Positions 25,601 through 38,135 of a stretch of DNA of 64,000 nucleotides are shown here, in pieces. Position 1 is the stretch's first letter, and the number at the start of each line of letters is the position of its first letter. The notes below the pieces were generated by a model that was given only the letters and a program-made list of their open reading frames with translations, did not search any database and was not told where the DNA came from. The translations under genes were made by a program, and so were the position numbers. Source of the DNA: Clytia hemisphaerica (Eukaryota > Cnidaria > Hydrozoa > Leptothecata > Clytiidae); the NCBI GenBank assembly GCA_902728285.1, contig CACVBU010001144.1, positions 620,001-684,000 on the forward strand, given 5' to 3'.

Positions 25601-26645
25601 TGGACCTACCTAATGATCAACATCAGATGAAAATAAGAAAAAAGTGACAATAATTGTACAAAAATTCAGAATGGAAAAATAAAGCTTGTGTGTTGAATAA
25701 TGTAAAATGGTAAAAAGGAATTTCCCCAAATACGAAAATCACATAAACCATTCAGGCCCAAAAAACCCTACTTTTAAGCTGTTTTGGCCCAAATTTGCCA
25801 AAAAAATTTTCCTTAAAAATCTGGCTCCGTCACATTTTGGGCATTGCTATTTGCATCATTGTGCAAAAAATCAGAAAAAATTATGAGTCAACATTGAGAA
25901 AAGCTATATTTTCTTATTTGGTTAAAGGGAATTTCCCCAAAATACGAAAATCCGTCTTTTAAGGCAAATAAGAATTTCCAGGAAAAACCACTTCAGCCAT
26001 TCTTTAGAGAATCTTGCCCTCCATCTTTGTACAAAAAATCAGAAAAAAGTAATGACAGGATTTTACACAAAGTCCAAAAGACCTATCTTTACAGATCTTT
26101 AGGCAGTTTTTGGCCCATATTTGCCCAAATATATTTTTTTCGAAAATCGGGCTCTGAGACATTTTAGGCATTGCCATTTTGCATCATTGTGCAAAAAATC
26201 AGAAAAAAATTATGAGTCAACATTGAGAAAAGATATATTTTCTTATTTGGTTAAAGGGAATTTCCCCAAAATACGAAAATCCGTTTTTTTAAGGCGAATA
26301 AGAATTTTCTGGGAAAAACCACTTCAGCCATTCTTTAGAGATCCTTGCCCTCCATCTTTGTACAAAAAATCAGAAAAAAGTAAAGACAGGATTTTGCACA
26401 AAGTCCAAAAAACCCTATTTTTAGTTTTTCTGAGTTTTTGGCCCAAATTTGCCCAAATAAATTGTTTCTTAAAAATCGGGCTCCATCACGTTCTGGGCAT
26501 TGCCATTTTTCATCATTGTGCAAAAAACCAGAAAGAACTAATGAGCCAATCCTGAGAAAAGCTGGTAACAGACAGACGGACGGACGGACGGACGGACATG
26601 GGTTAATTTATAGAACCTCCACCGGGGTACCTGGAGCTAGGTCCA
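25601..26645 (+). mobile_element. Tandem-unit plus microsatellite element, copy 1
   Basis: It starts near 'tggacctaccta' and ends 'ccggggtacctggagctagg'. It holds about three diverged units containing 'gtgcaaaaaatcagaaaaaa'. These are followed by 'gagaaaagctggtaacagac', a (GGAC)n run at 26,577-26,595, and the tail 'catgggttaatttataga'. Related copies lie at 42.8, 45.05 and 46.97 kb. Confidence 0.7.
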
Positions 26646-26779
26646 ATAAGAGAGGTCCAAGAACAGAGCCTTGTGGGACCCCCCATGAGGGATTATTTTG
26701 ATAGAAGATTCATTAGATGAGATAGAAACAAACAGAGATCGGAAAAAAAATGGAAAAAACGCAAAAATTAAAACCCGCG

Positions 26780-27118
26780 CATAGTTTGCACCCCCCCCTT
26801 TTTAATAGGGGGGGATGCCAACTTTCTGGAGGGCCTTTGTAGGGGGGGTACCGAGATCTGCCGAAAAAACTAGGGGGGATGGGAATGTAGGGGGGGATCA
26901 AATAAAAAAGGGGGGGTTTGGAAATTTTGGTCAATTTTCTAATCAAATACTCTTTCTTGTTGATAATTTTGCTGGTAGGTGGGAAAGCGAGTTTCCTTCG
27001 AAACAGATTTTCTGTAAGAAAAAAGGGGGGGATAAGATTTCATTACAAAAGGGGGGGATGGGTATATAGGGGGGGATGAAATAAACCTAGGGGGGTTCAT
27101 ACCCCTCTGCAAACTATG
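26780..27118. mobile_element. CATAGT-ended element with 5-bp target duplication, copy A
   Basis: The inverted tips are CATAGTTTGCA and TGCAAACTATG. They are flanked by CCGCG on both sides (26775-26779 and 27119-27123). The interior has many 'aggggggg' runs. The same family recurs at 57,722. Confidence 0.85.
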
Positions 27119-27792
27119 CCGCGAAATGCAATTTTCCGGATATTTTTTTTCGACCGCGAAAATCAGTTCCCGCGAAAATTAGTTCCAATAAGGTATACTT
27201 GGTATATCTTTGAAAAATATTCTCCATATTTCAATCACTCTGTCTGAGAACAAACAAAGGGGGTATCACAACAGAAACCAGAGGCTCAGACGAAAAGGCT
27301 ACCTTATTGTAAAGAAGAAAATTCTAGGCACAAAAACATTTGGAGAGGCTCGTTATCTGAAGAAGAACCTAATCTTTTAAATCATCTCCTATTCTACATT
27401 CGTAATATCACAAACTGCACAAAAATTAAAATTAAAATTAAAAGACAACTTTGACCTTTTTTCTTTCCACACTGCCGGACCACCACTGTACGAACCACTG
27501 CTCCCGAATTACTATCCCTACAGGAGAGCGAATTCAAGCGGATTCAAACAGTGTGAGAGAAATGGTGAATTTCCAAATTGGATGATTAAGAGACTCAAAA
27601 AAAACATCAAAAGCATCAAAATAAAGTAAGTAGAAGGATATAGGAAGAAGATATGGAAGATTATGACGTAGCCCCAACAGAACCTAAATTTTTTTTTCAA
27701 ATGTTCCTTTTTGGAAAAATAGCCATAAACAAAGAAAAATCCTTTTACAAAGGAATTCAAAAAATAAAAGAGTGAATTGCGATAACGGTTAC

Positions 27793-27853
27793 CTTGAGCA
27801 AGTTGATCTTCCTCATGACCAGTTTCTGGTTCTTCCTCAGAATCCGACGCCAT
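27793..27853 (-). CDS. Probable 5' coding exon, gene unassigned
   Basis: ATG 27853 opens an acidic peptide (MASDSEEEPETGHEEDQLAQ) ending at a GTAACC donor in phase 1. The next minus-strand exon with a matching phase-1 acceptor is at 19061, so this may be a distal first exon of the MCTP locus. The intervening Penelope and LINE debris would then lie in its first intron. It could also start an unrelated gene whose other exons were missed. Confidence 0.35.
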
Positions 27854-27859
27854 TTTTTA

Positions 27860-29018
27860 TCTTTGTTTGTTTGTGTTTATGATCGGTTCCGCTTATCAAA
27901 ATTCTGGAAATCCGGAAAAACAAGACTAGATTTGGCCGGTTATTGGGTTGAGAGCGGGAGCTGCTGGGGTGTGCCGTCCGCGACTACAATCATCAAGGTC
28001 ATAATAACCCCCTAATAAGTAATTATTATAGTATTTGACTATCAAAGGTTACAGGCATTCTTGTTTCCACTGCCAATTTTATCTGAACAGACTTTAGAAT
28101 TTTATTTAAATCCAAAAGATCCATGCCAGGACAGGCTCCGGTATATAGGCTATATAGTATATTTTATATTTTTCAATGCCGAAAAAAAAAAATATCAAAA
28201 GAAATACCCCCTCCGCGCTGGTACAGTTTGCAAAAACAAAGTATGTAAAACGGTTGTTGAAAGAGTGCGTGCCACTCTAGTTCAAGACGGGAAACGATAG
28301 CACTCAATGGTCATGGCTCAGTAAAAGAATCTGCCCAGCTTTGGCAAATATTGATTAGTGCGGCCTTCATCCATATCCTGTATGATTGACATGGTTACTT
28401 ATATTTGTATTTATTATTGAGAGTGCGTTCTGAGTAGATACAATGTGTCCCAAGAAAGTGGAAAAACTTTTTTATACTTGATATCAGGAATATGTAATAG
28501 CGAAGCTGGATGAAGGACGAGAATTCCTTAGCGGATTGCTTCTTTGTCTTTTCTATTCTATTGTAAACTGTTCATAATAGAAATCCATATATATTTTGTT
28601 ATTTTGTTCACATTTTTCATCAAAATATTACTTGCAGAAGATACCCCAAAAGCTTCCTTGTAAATGAAATCTAATTTTATCAGCGTGTGTTATGAATTTG
28701 AAAAGCTTTCATGATTCTTTAAAAATTTCGGATGCAAATATTTTGATAAATATTGTTTCAATTGACTTGAAGTTTTTTCTATAATCAGACATACCGACTC
28801 GTTATCTGAAAATATCAGTTAGAAAGAGAGGCGCCCTGCGATGGAGCGCGGTATTTCAAATGAAAAAGTGCCATTTATAATCTTACAGAAGAAATTTCTT
28901 ATAACTTTACTAATGAAAACAATGTTTTTCTTTTTTTAATTGTTCATTCACCAATGTTTTACAGACCCTCTTGATAATTAAAAGTTTTTGATCGTGAAGG
29001 ATAAATGCATAGCAGCAG
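27860..29018. other. No gene recognised
   Basis: This stretch is upstream of the acidic 5' exon at 27.85 kb. No supported coding sequence, RNA or repeat family is seen. Confidence 0.55.
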
Positions 29019-30043
29019 AATCGGCTGCGTTTAGACCAGCCTGGCATTTGTAATTGCTTGCAGTATTCTTTTGAATTCTATTGTTCCGCGCAATTGTTCG
29101 GTTTGTCAAATGCCTAATGATGCCAGCGTGTTGGCATTACGTTGGCATTTGAAATGCCATTTTGAGCAAAGGAATCCCCTTTTCTGGCATTTCAAATCAA
29201 ACAAAGGAACCAAAACAAAGAGAAAAAATGACATTTTTAATTTTTTAAAGTATTTGCACGTTTTTTATTCGGTTCTTTCTATAGATTGTAAAATTTGCAA
29301 AATTTGCCTTAGCCTAGCCCTACGGCAAAAAGTTTCAGTCTTAGGTCGTGTTCAGATCTGAAAGTTTAAGTTTAAGGTTTAAGTAGTACTTTGTTGATAT
29401 GGGAATTCAATTATAATCACTTTTCTTTTGTCATCATCGATTGGCGATCTCGAGAAATCTCCTTTCCTAACTTGAAATCATGTCATCTTCTCTCTTGAGA
29501 TACTTTGAAACAAAAAAGATTTCAGGGAATCCCTCTGCAAAACACTAATTCGTGTTCTTTTAAGCCATTACTGCTAGAGATGCTCCGAGCGTCTCTAAGT
29601 CATAAATTTCACGTTCTTTTTTCTTCATTTAAAAAAGGAGCATGCTTTTCACTTGCGAATTCTGATTTCGTCTATTCAGAAAACTGTAACGAAAAAAAAC
29701 TTTTTTTTTAAACCAGAGGGTGATTCCTTTTTAAACTTTGGTTTAACTAATGAGGAGCGTGCCGTTAGATACAAAAGGAATATAAAAGAAACATGTAGAC
29801 CTAATTGCTTTAAACCTTGGTCTGAACACGACCTTAATGACTGCAGTTTTTGAGAAATTCCATGCTTTTCATTGTTTGATCTGTCAAAGTTGAACTTGAG
29901 GGAATCACCTTTTCAGTAATGACTCTAAAAAGACGATTCCTTAAATGCCATGACAGAAAATACAATGGAAAAGCTATTAAAATCGAATCCCTCATGAGCA
30001 AATGCCAAATTACAAATGCCAGTTGGTCTAAACGCAGCCGATT
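29019..30043. mobile_element. Foldback inverted-repeat element of about 1 kb
   Basis: The outer tips 'aatcggctgcgtttagacca' and 'tggtctaaacgcagccgatt' are exact inverses. A second inverted pair lies inside: 'taggtcgtgttcaga' at 29,341 and 'tctgaacacgacct' at 29,820. 'aatgcca' words occur throughout. There is no transposase ORF. Confidence 0.85.
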
Positions 30044-30337
30044 TCACGAGTTTGCAATTAAAAAAGTTAAATTTCATATCAAATTTTAATGTCAGGGTAC
30101 AGAGATAGAACGAGGCTTTTTCAAATATGCGTTATCCAGCTCCGCTATTACAAATCCATGTTGATATTAATTAAGTAAAATCCTCAAAACTCACCATCTT
30201 AACTGGGCTTAAGAATGATTGAAATGTGAAATGCATAGTTTTCTTTTAACTCGAACGTCAAGATGGACAAGGAATCGCTCTTTCTATGGAGAACTCGAAT
30301 AATAGAAAGATAGTTATACCAATAATAGAGGTTCAGA

Positions 30338-30632
30338 CCATTGAGTTTCAAGCCGAAGGCTAGAGGTCAATCTCTTTGGTAGGATTTGAAGCCAACAAAT
30401 CCTACCAAAGTTGCGCGGCCTTGAGCGACCCGCCTGGTTTTTACACAAATGACAGATTGAAACTAAAATTTACCGCTTAATTTCGAAAAATATATCACTC
30501 GAAGACAAAGGAATTGCTAGATTCAATCCGTCATCAAAAATACGGCGCATATTTTAAGGCTTCAATTTTTCTTGCCTGAGAAAGGTTAGAGATTGACCTC
30601 TAGCCCTTCGGGCTTGAAACTCAATGGTTCAG
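30338..30632. mobile_element. Short inverted-repeat element
   Basis: 'cattgagtttcaagccgaag' at the left is matched inverted by 'cttcgggcttgaaactcaat' at the right. The arms continue through 'gctagaggtcaatctct'. A smaller inner hairpin has 'gtaggattt' and 'aaatcctac'. It lies about 200 bases downstream of the stop of the secreted protein gene. Confidence 0.8.
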
Positions 30633-30831
30633 ACTCGGTAAACAATATTTTGCAAGAAAGTTAATTATGAGATCGATGATATACTGTATTTGAAAAAAAC
30701 GAAAGATCACTAAAAAATAATAAAAATCTATTTTCTACAATTCATTTAGACGATAAGACAAGCCAATTTGATTTTTATTGAAAATTTGATTAATACCAAT
30801 GGATATTTTTCATCAATGTTTGGTATGCAGT

Positions 30832-33401
30832 TTAATGCTTCTTTTGTTTTTTAGGGAAGTCACAGGCTTGTGCTTTGTTGTTGAAGACAAGACCACTTGG
30901 ACATCGTTGACAGATGGGTTTGTAGTTGACACATCGAACGAAGACTGAGGGTCTGTGTGGATCGGCAAAGAATGCGTCACCGTGTCGGTTCTTGCACAAA
31001 GAGTTCTTGCCTGAATATTAAGAGGATAAATGATTTAAATTAATTCTAGCTTTTGTAATTCAATTCAATCAGAAATACGAGAAAATGTACTTTTAGATGA
31101 CTCTCATTCATGTCAAAATGAATAAAACCTTACAGCTTAATGGTCTTCGTGTGGTTGTTGGCTTTTGTTGAACGGTCGTTGGTTTTCGTTGGGTAGTCGT
31201 TGGTTTTTGCTGCACAGTCGTCGGTTTTCGTTGGGTGGTCGTTGGCTTTCGTTGAACAGTCGTTGGTTTTCGTTGGGTGGTCCTTGGTTTTCTTGTAGAG
31301 GTTGGTGCTTCAGGTACACGCACACAAGTTTCAGCTTTATTGCTGAAGATGAGATTTCCTGGGCATCGTTGACAGATAGCACGATGGCTCACACAACGAA
31401 CAAAGTAATTTGGTCTTCTGCTAGAGAGGCGAAAGATGGCGTTCTCTGGTTTGTGTTTGCATAAAACATTTGGGCCTATAATAAGAGAGAGAGAGAGTTG
31501 AGAAAAAAATATCCAGAGAATAAAAGTTCTAACGTTAAGTTCTATGTTTTAATAAGCTGGCTATTGGTCTTCTGATTCATTCCCGCACTTAAGAATATAA
31601 AAAGTCCAATCTTCCAACCTGAGAAGTCGATAACACAATTAGAGCGCTCTACGTCAAAATTTGAAACTTATGGAAGTTTTTTTGGACCACCCGGTAGTTT
31701 GATTCGCAGATTATAAATGGGACGCCTATACCGATACAAGGGTGTCCTATAGAGTCTAGGAATATGACACTGTCTCACAGCCCCACTGGAACTTTTTTCC
31801 TCAGTGGGATAAACATTCCTATTGAATTCCCGATGAGAATATAAATTCTATTGTTCCAGGGTTAAAATTTTCCAGTGGGGATGCTTTTGGAGTACAATTT
31901 TTAAACAATGAATTTCGAGTGGGGATGAAATCAAAGTCAATTTCCCGGTGGGGCTGAAATTCCAGGTTTTTTTCCCACCGGGGACGAAATTTTTGCCAAA
32001 TTTTCCAGTGGGGTCCCAATGGGTCTGTGACTCAGGGGTGTAATAGGGCTTACATGGAACTGATGGTCTTCGTGTGGTGGGCCTTTGTTGTCTGGTGGTT
32101 CTTGGTTTTCTTGTGGTGGTGGGTCGTTGTTGTCTGGTGGTTCTTGGTTTTCTTGTGGTGGTGGGTCGTTGTTGTCGGGTTGTCTTTGGGGCTCTTGTGG
32201 TGGTGGGTCGTTGTTGTCTGGTGGTCCTTGGTTTGCTTGTGGTGGGTTGGTTGGGATCTGCACAAGTTTGAAGGCGGTTGATGAACACAAGTCCTTTAGA
32301 GCACCTTCTGCAGACGGCTTTTCCATTATCACAAGTGACGAAAATGTTTGCTCGTCTGCTACTAAGTCTGAACACTGAACCGTCTTTTTTACCATGGCAT
32401 GCTTTGCTTGGACCTGATGAAGAAATACAACTTTAGATAGTCAGTAATAATACACGTTTTTTATAAGAACAAACTATATAAGGACATTTAGGCTTAAAAC
32501 TCAAAAAGTTAGGAACATCCGAAGGCTTGAAAATATTTGGATGTTCTTATAAAATTACGTGTATCCTCATGAGAACAGCCATAGAAAAATAATTAACATT
32601 CAAATTATAGAACCAAAGTTAAAGAATCAAAAAGATATTGATATCCTTCTCTTGGTGCATCTCAAGAAAAGAAATTGGATCAGTACTTACATGGAATTGG
32701 TCTAGTGGTTGGTCTTTTTTGAGTGGTTGAGGTAGGTCGAGCAACAGTAGTTGGTGCTTTTCCAGTGGTGGGAGGGTTCAAGGAAACACACGTTCGTAAC
32801 TTATCGCTGAAAACAAGTCCTGTAGGGCATGGTCTGCAAATGGGGCGACCAAAGACACAGGTGACGAAGACACCGGGTTGACCGCTACGTTGGAATGGAA
32901 CACCATTATCTTTGTAATGACATAAAGATTTTGGACCTGAAAGAAAGTTATTTTCTATTTTTCAAAACTTCGATAAAAAATCATTAGTCGGTCATTTAAT
33001 TCCCATTTCAAATTTTAGAATGAAATCATTTTGAGAATAAAATATTAAACGTAAATAATGAAAATGTGAACAGATTTAAGTTCGGAAACTTACATTTGTT
33101 AGGGTGTCCACGGCCTGCCTCTGATAACGCGCTCACTGAAAATAAAGTAACAAGAATGTTTATGATAATGTGTGAATTTTTAATTTTTAATCAATATCTA
33201 AATTCGCTGTATGTAAACATCCAGCTTTCAAATTACAATAATAATTTGGGCAACAGATTACACCATTCGCCATTCAACTGAAGGTTCCCACCTCGATAAG
33301 GTTGTGCTCATCATTGATCAAAAGAGAAGGGATAAAAGAAAAGAGACAAGAGACTATATCTTACCCAGCGCAACAATTGCTAACGTTGCCAAAATCTTCA
33401 T
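30832..33401 (-). CDS. Secreted Cys-rich modular protein, chitin-binding-like modules with Thr-rich linkers
   Basis: Six exons give 401 residues: 33365-33401 (signal peptide start MKILATLAIVAL), 33094-33135, 32691-32936, 32054-32413, 31134-31475, 30832-31010 (stop 30832). Each of the last four exons carries one module of six cysteines, spaced roughly CPxxxLC, FVxC, IC, RC/PC, then GLVF and TC. The order resembles peritrophin-A/CBM14 (CxxG and CPxGLVF core), but the first two and the middle cysteines are closer together than in that family. Three linkers are Thr/Pro/Arg/Lys repeats (TTRQQRP in exon 4, KPTTTQR in exon 5), likely O-glycosylated. The module exons are flanked by phase-1 introns, so they can duplicate freely. 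An extracellular matrix or mucus role is inferred. Chitin binding itself is unproven. Confidence 0.85.
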
Positions 33402-33409
33402 CTTGTTTA

Positions 33410-34540
33410 TTTCTTCTTCTGTTCAAGGAAAATACTTCTTGTCTTTTGTAATCAGATTGATTGTGATGTTTGAATGTGATGTTCCAAGGTGAAAATCTTC
33501 CACTATTTATACTTGCTCAGTGAAAGAAAATTTTTTTGCTGACTTATGGGATTACTAAGGGATACTGATTTTTGTAGGGTATTACATAAGGTATGTCAGA
33601 CTTCCTTACCACAAACTTTAAATTTTTAATTAGACTTGCCACAAACAACCCCTATTAAAATGAAAATTGATTTTCATTAAAATGTGATTTACAACTTGAT
33701 GCAAATATCATTTCCGTTTCTACTTTTTTCAAAAGGATTTTCTTTTCGAGTAAGCTCCCAAAACTGGCACGGTAAAGCTCCGAGTTACAGCATATTTCCG
33801 CGGTCGTTATCCAAGAAAAAAGTTTCTGGATAGATTTTCTTTGAAATTTATCGATTCTCATCAAAATAAAAAGACTTTCCAGAGCATTTTTCCTGCGGAA
33901 CTTGAACAAGTCAACGCGAGTCAGGTTTTTTTAGTAATATGACTTACAGCTGCCGATTATTGCAGATTAGGAAACAGCAAAGTTTGATAGGAAATTAACA
34001 CTGTTTCGCATAAGAAACTTTTTGACTTTTGGGGCAAGCCATAGAATGAATCTGCAAAATTACTTAAATTTATTTCCCCCCAAATGATGTTTTTCAGAGA
34101 AGTGTAAAGAAATGGAAAAACAGACAATGGAAATGCGGCTCGTCATGTACCATTCCCTTTACCCTAAGGGTATTGGACTAAAAACAAAAAATACCAACCC
34201 ACTTTTATAAACTTAGCCATATAAAAACCAGCACTCTTCGCATGATGAGCCGTTTTTTCTGAACTTTTTGGACTACCTAAAACAAAGGAGTTTTCAACAG
34301 AAAGAATCAGAACACTATGGGTAATCAGAGACGCGCTTTTTCTTTCCCTTTTCATTTTTCTAGTGAGACTTTTTTCACTCAATGACGAAAAATGTACTAT
34401 CAGAAAATTCTGATGGGAATTATTGGTCAGGGGGACGTCTTTCGGAGAACAATTAGTTTTAAACCCGTACGTTGGTTTTTGTTAACGTTTCGATACATTA
34501 GCAAGTATATAATAAATCTTTTTTTTTTTTGTCCCGTTAC
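33410..34540. other. No gene recognised (upstream region of the secreted protein gene)
   Basis: This AT-rich sequence should include the promoter of the minus-strand secreted gene. No confident core promoter element was identified, and there is no coding sequence or clear repeat. Confidence 0.5.
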
Positions 34541-34547
34541 TTCAATA

Positions 34548-35559
34548 TAGTCGAACGTGCGCAACGCACTGGGCTCAACTTCAGTGGCTTCAAATTATTC
34601 ATAGGCCCAATTGTAGACCCCCAGATATTTACCCAATGAACAAGTGTGCCAAATTTCAACCAAATCCGACCATTTTGGAGGGCTGTAGGCTGCTTCAAAG
34701 CTTTAGCCTCGTTTTGGCAAAAAACTCGTCCCCAGGCCCCAAAAATCTAAATTTTTGAAAAATGCGAAAAGCACCCCCAGATATTCACCCAAGGAACAAG
34801 TGTGCAAAATTTCAGCCAGATCGAACAATTTTTGAAGTCTCCAGGCTGCCCCAAAATTTTAGCCTCGTTTTGGCGAAAAACTCGTCCCCAGGCCCCAAAA
34901 ATCAAAATTTTTGAAAAATGAAAAAAACACCCCCAGATATTCACCCAAGGAACAAGTGTGCAGAATTTCAGCCAGATCGAACAATTTTTGAAGTCTCCAG
35001 GCTGCCCCAAAATTTTAGCCTCGTTTTGGCGAAAAACTCGTCCCCAGGCCCCAAAAATCAAAAATTTTGAAAAATGAAAAAAGCACCCCCAGATATTCAC
35101 CCAAGGAACAAGTGTGCGAAATTTCAGCCAAATCGAACAATTTTTGAAGTCTCCAGGCTGCCCCAAAGTTTTAGCCTCGTTTTGGCGAAAACTCGTCCCC
35201 AGGCCCCAAAATCAAAAATTTTGAAAAATGAAAAAAATACCCCCAGATATTCACCCAAGGAGCAAGTGTGCCAAATTTCAGCCCAATCGGACCATTTTTG
35301 AAGTCTCCAGCCTGCCCCAAAGTTTTAGCCTCGTTTTGGCGAAAAACTCGTCCCCAGGCCCCAAAAATCAAAATTTTCAAAAAATGAAAAAAACACCCCC
35401 AGATATTCACCCAAGGAACAAGTGTGCCAAATTTCAGCCAAATCCAAGCATTTTTGAAGTCTCCAGGCTGCCCTAAAGTTTTTGTGACAGACAGACAGAC
35501 ACACACACAGACACACAGACAGACATTGTCAGATTGTAGCTCAACTGAAGTTGAGAATA
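34548..35559. mobile_element. Element built of 156-bp tandem units plus a microsatellite
   Basis: About five to six units of about 156 bp recur; 'tttagcctcgttttggc' appears near 34,702, 34,859, 35,016, 35,171 and 35,326. A (GACA)n/(CA)n stretch at 35,485-35,526 follows, then a tail with 'ctcaactgaagttgag'. The inverse 'ctcaacttcag' stands near the start (34,574). No duplication of the flanks was resolved. Confidence 0.85.
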
Positions 35560-36196
35560 ATTCTACTACTTCACATACTGAAAAATACTAACTGTAGAAA
35601 ATTATTTTCGTTTTGCTCTATATCGGTAAACTACCTGCGACACGACGAACATTTTGATGAATTACGAAACTCAAACTAATTGGTCATAATATTCTCGGTC
35701 AAATTCTTCCAAAGTCGTTTTTCAAAGTCGTTGCCCGGAATCGTAGAATTCCAAGAAAACAAATGATTTGAATCTACGAGCTCTCGTATCAAAATTCAGG
35801 GGACATTTCCCCGTGGCGTTGTTCATGTGTGTGAAAAGTCTATTTACTTTGCTAAAATCGTTTCAAAAATGCGGTCTGTAGGGCTCTGGTTGTGTGCGTG
35901 AAAAATGAACAAATCGCAAAATGAATCAGTGATGAGTAAACGAACTTCCGTTGCTAAAACATTCATGCTTACAAGGAAATTAATTTGCAATTAGTTAAGT
36001 TTGCAATTAAGTTTGCAGGTTTTCCTTTCAAAACGAAAATGAAATTACTGATTATGTAATAATAAGTGTCTTAAATATTGATCCTAAAACCTTGAGCGAG
36101 TGAAAACACAATTAGTGTTTTCTGATACAAAAACCTGCTTTGTCATATCAAATTTATATCTTGTAACTAACCTTCAATTTAGTTACATTAGATCCT

Positions 36197-36551
36197 AGGA
36201 GAAGGGGTACTAGGTTTACAAAAGACGGGTATGTTCGAGCCAAAATTCAAAAATCGAAGATCGATCCTTAGAGGGAATGAATTTCGAAAATTTTGTCCCT
36301 TTTATGACGTTTTTGCCACCCTTAGAGAGACTTTTTCCACAAAATTTAAAATTTTAGTGCAAATTTCAAGAATTTATGACCCTTTGAGGAGGTCGATTTT
36401 TAAGTTTTGTAATCTTTGAACCCTTACAGCTACTCAATTGCTTTCTAATGATTTTTGAACCTCTTTGAGGGACTTCCAAGGGTGTGAAAAAGGGACCCTT
36501 ATGGCTCGCGCACACTCGGCACCCATTTTGCCTAAGTACCCCCCCCCCCGG
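36197..36551. mobile_element. G-tract-ended element, copy 2
   Basis: It has the same interior words ('gacgggtatgttcgagcc', 'atggctcgcgcacactcgg', 'ttttgcctaagtac') and C-run end as the 2,708 copy. The left G-run is eroded. A possible duplication AGATCC stands on both sides. Confidence 0.75.
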
Positions 36552-37227
36552 AAAAAGATCCCGACTAATAATTGGAGATTGAATAGAGCGAATATTTTTC
36601 TCCACACGTGTCGCCAGGTAGCCAAAAGTAGCTATTACTTAAAACAGATAAATATAGGTTTCACCAACTACATTTTAATTGTTCAATTTCATTGGCGTAT
36701 CCTGCTTATTGATTTTTGATTTGAAAATTAGGCGTGTAATTTGTCTGAAGAAATGCTTACAATTTCCTGTCATGGAGAAGTTCAGAAGAAAGCAAAAACA
36801 AACCAATAAAATGAACCGCAATATTTTGATCTGGTCATTAATGACAAATTAACGAGGGTGAAGAGGTTTGACGGGTTGCTGAGTAGCAAGTTGATCATCT
36901 CATCATCATCGTACCATCGAAAAACAGGAGATGTATGTATGATAAAAAAAGTTACGAGGTTTGCATGATCATAATCTCATATATCGTACATTTTATTTTC
37001 GTCCATTGGTGAGATCTTTTTTGCTCATTTAAGTGTTAGAAATTGAATTTAAAAAAGGACTGTATACTGGACAACCCGTTATCAAATGACAGGGTTTTTC
37101 GATCAATGCTTTCTGTAAAGTGAACTCTCTTGCGTGATACTTTCCTTTAAAATTCTCCATCGACTTTTTGTCTAGAAATTCAATTGAGTCTAAAATCGCG
37201 TGTGTCTTTCCATTTTCTGGATTAATA

Positions 37228-38135
37228 GTCCAGGGAAAGTGTGCTAAAAATGAATACAATTGTGCATTTTTGACTAGAAAGCATGAAATTTGGTACAGTG
37301 GTACCTTAGGGGGTAAGAATTATTTCAAGCCTCTGACCCACTTCCGAAACACCTGTTTGTGTATTTTACAGACCAGAATGCCTCCCAGGCAAGAGATAAA
37401 TTTTTTGTCTTCAAGACATGTCATATGATATATTGTTGGAAAGGTTTTCTCACACTGGTTCTAAAAAACATCACAACATATATCTGAAAATGGAGTTATG
37501 GACCACGGAAGTAATTTACAGACCAGTCTGCATGCCCGAAAAATTTTTTTATGTTTGTTCCAAAACATGTCATGTTATATACCGTATGAAAGGTTTTTTC
37601 AGATTGATTCTAAAAAACATCACAACATGTATCTGCAAATGGACCAGGTCCGAGTTATGGGCCAAGAGCCATTCTGGTCTGTAAAATACTCTCATGGCCT
37701 ATAACTGGGACCCAGTCCATTTTGAGATACATATCATGATGATTTTTAGAATCAGTGTGAAAAAACCTTTCCAACGGTATATGAAATGACATGTTTTGGA
37801 ACAAAAATAAAAAAATTTTTCGGGCATGCAGACTGGTCTGTAAATTACTCCCGTAGATAATAACTCGGACCCAGTCCATTTTAAGATATATGTTGTGATG
37901 TTTTTTAGAATCAGTGTGAGAAAACCTTTCCAACGATATATCATATGACATGCTTTGAAAATAAAAAAATGTTTTCTTGCCTGGGAGGCATTCTGGTCTG
38001 TAAAATACACAAACAGGTGTTCCGGAAGTGGGTCAGATGCTTAAAATGTTTCTTACCCCCTAAGGTACCACTGTACCAAATTTCATGCTTTCTAGTCAAA
38101 AACGCACAATTGATGCACACTTTCCCTGGACTATA
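37228..38135. repeat. Large palindrome (foldback), arms about 450 bp
   Basis: 'tagtccagggaaagtgtgc' at the left is the inverse of 'gcacactttccctggacta' at the right, and similarity continues to the centre near 37,690. Each arm has an internal repeat with 'cagaccag', 'tctaaaaaacatcacaaca' and 'atgcccgaaaaattttttt'. ORFs in the arms are by-products of the repeats. Confidence 0.9.

Noticed and set aside
32027-32395. Plus-strand Trp/Val/Gly-rich and alternative minus-strand Pro/Gln-rich ORFs
   Set aside because: Shadows of the Thr/Pro/Arg repeat linker in exon 32054-32413, whose correct frame is fixed by splice phase and cysteines.
34548-35480. Possible CRISPR-like array
   Set aside because: The repeats are adjacent 156-bp units without unique spacers, and the genome is eukaryotic.
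34747-35506. Long repeated ORFs of 75-139 codons on both strands
   Set aside because: They arise because the 156-bp repeat unit is a multiple of three. The same peptide repeats with the DNA, and there is no codon-level conservation.
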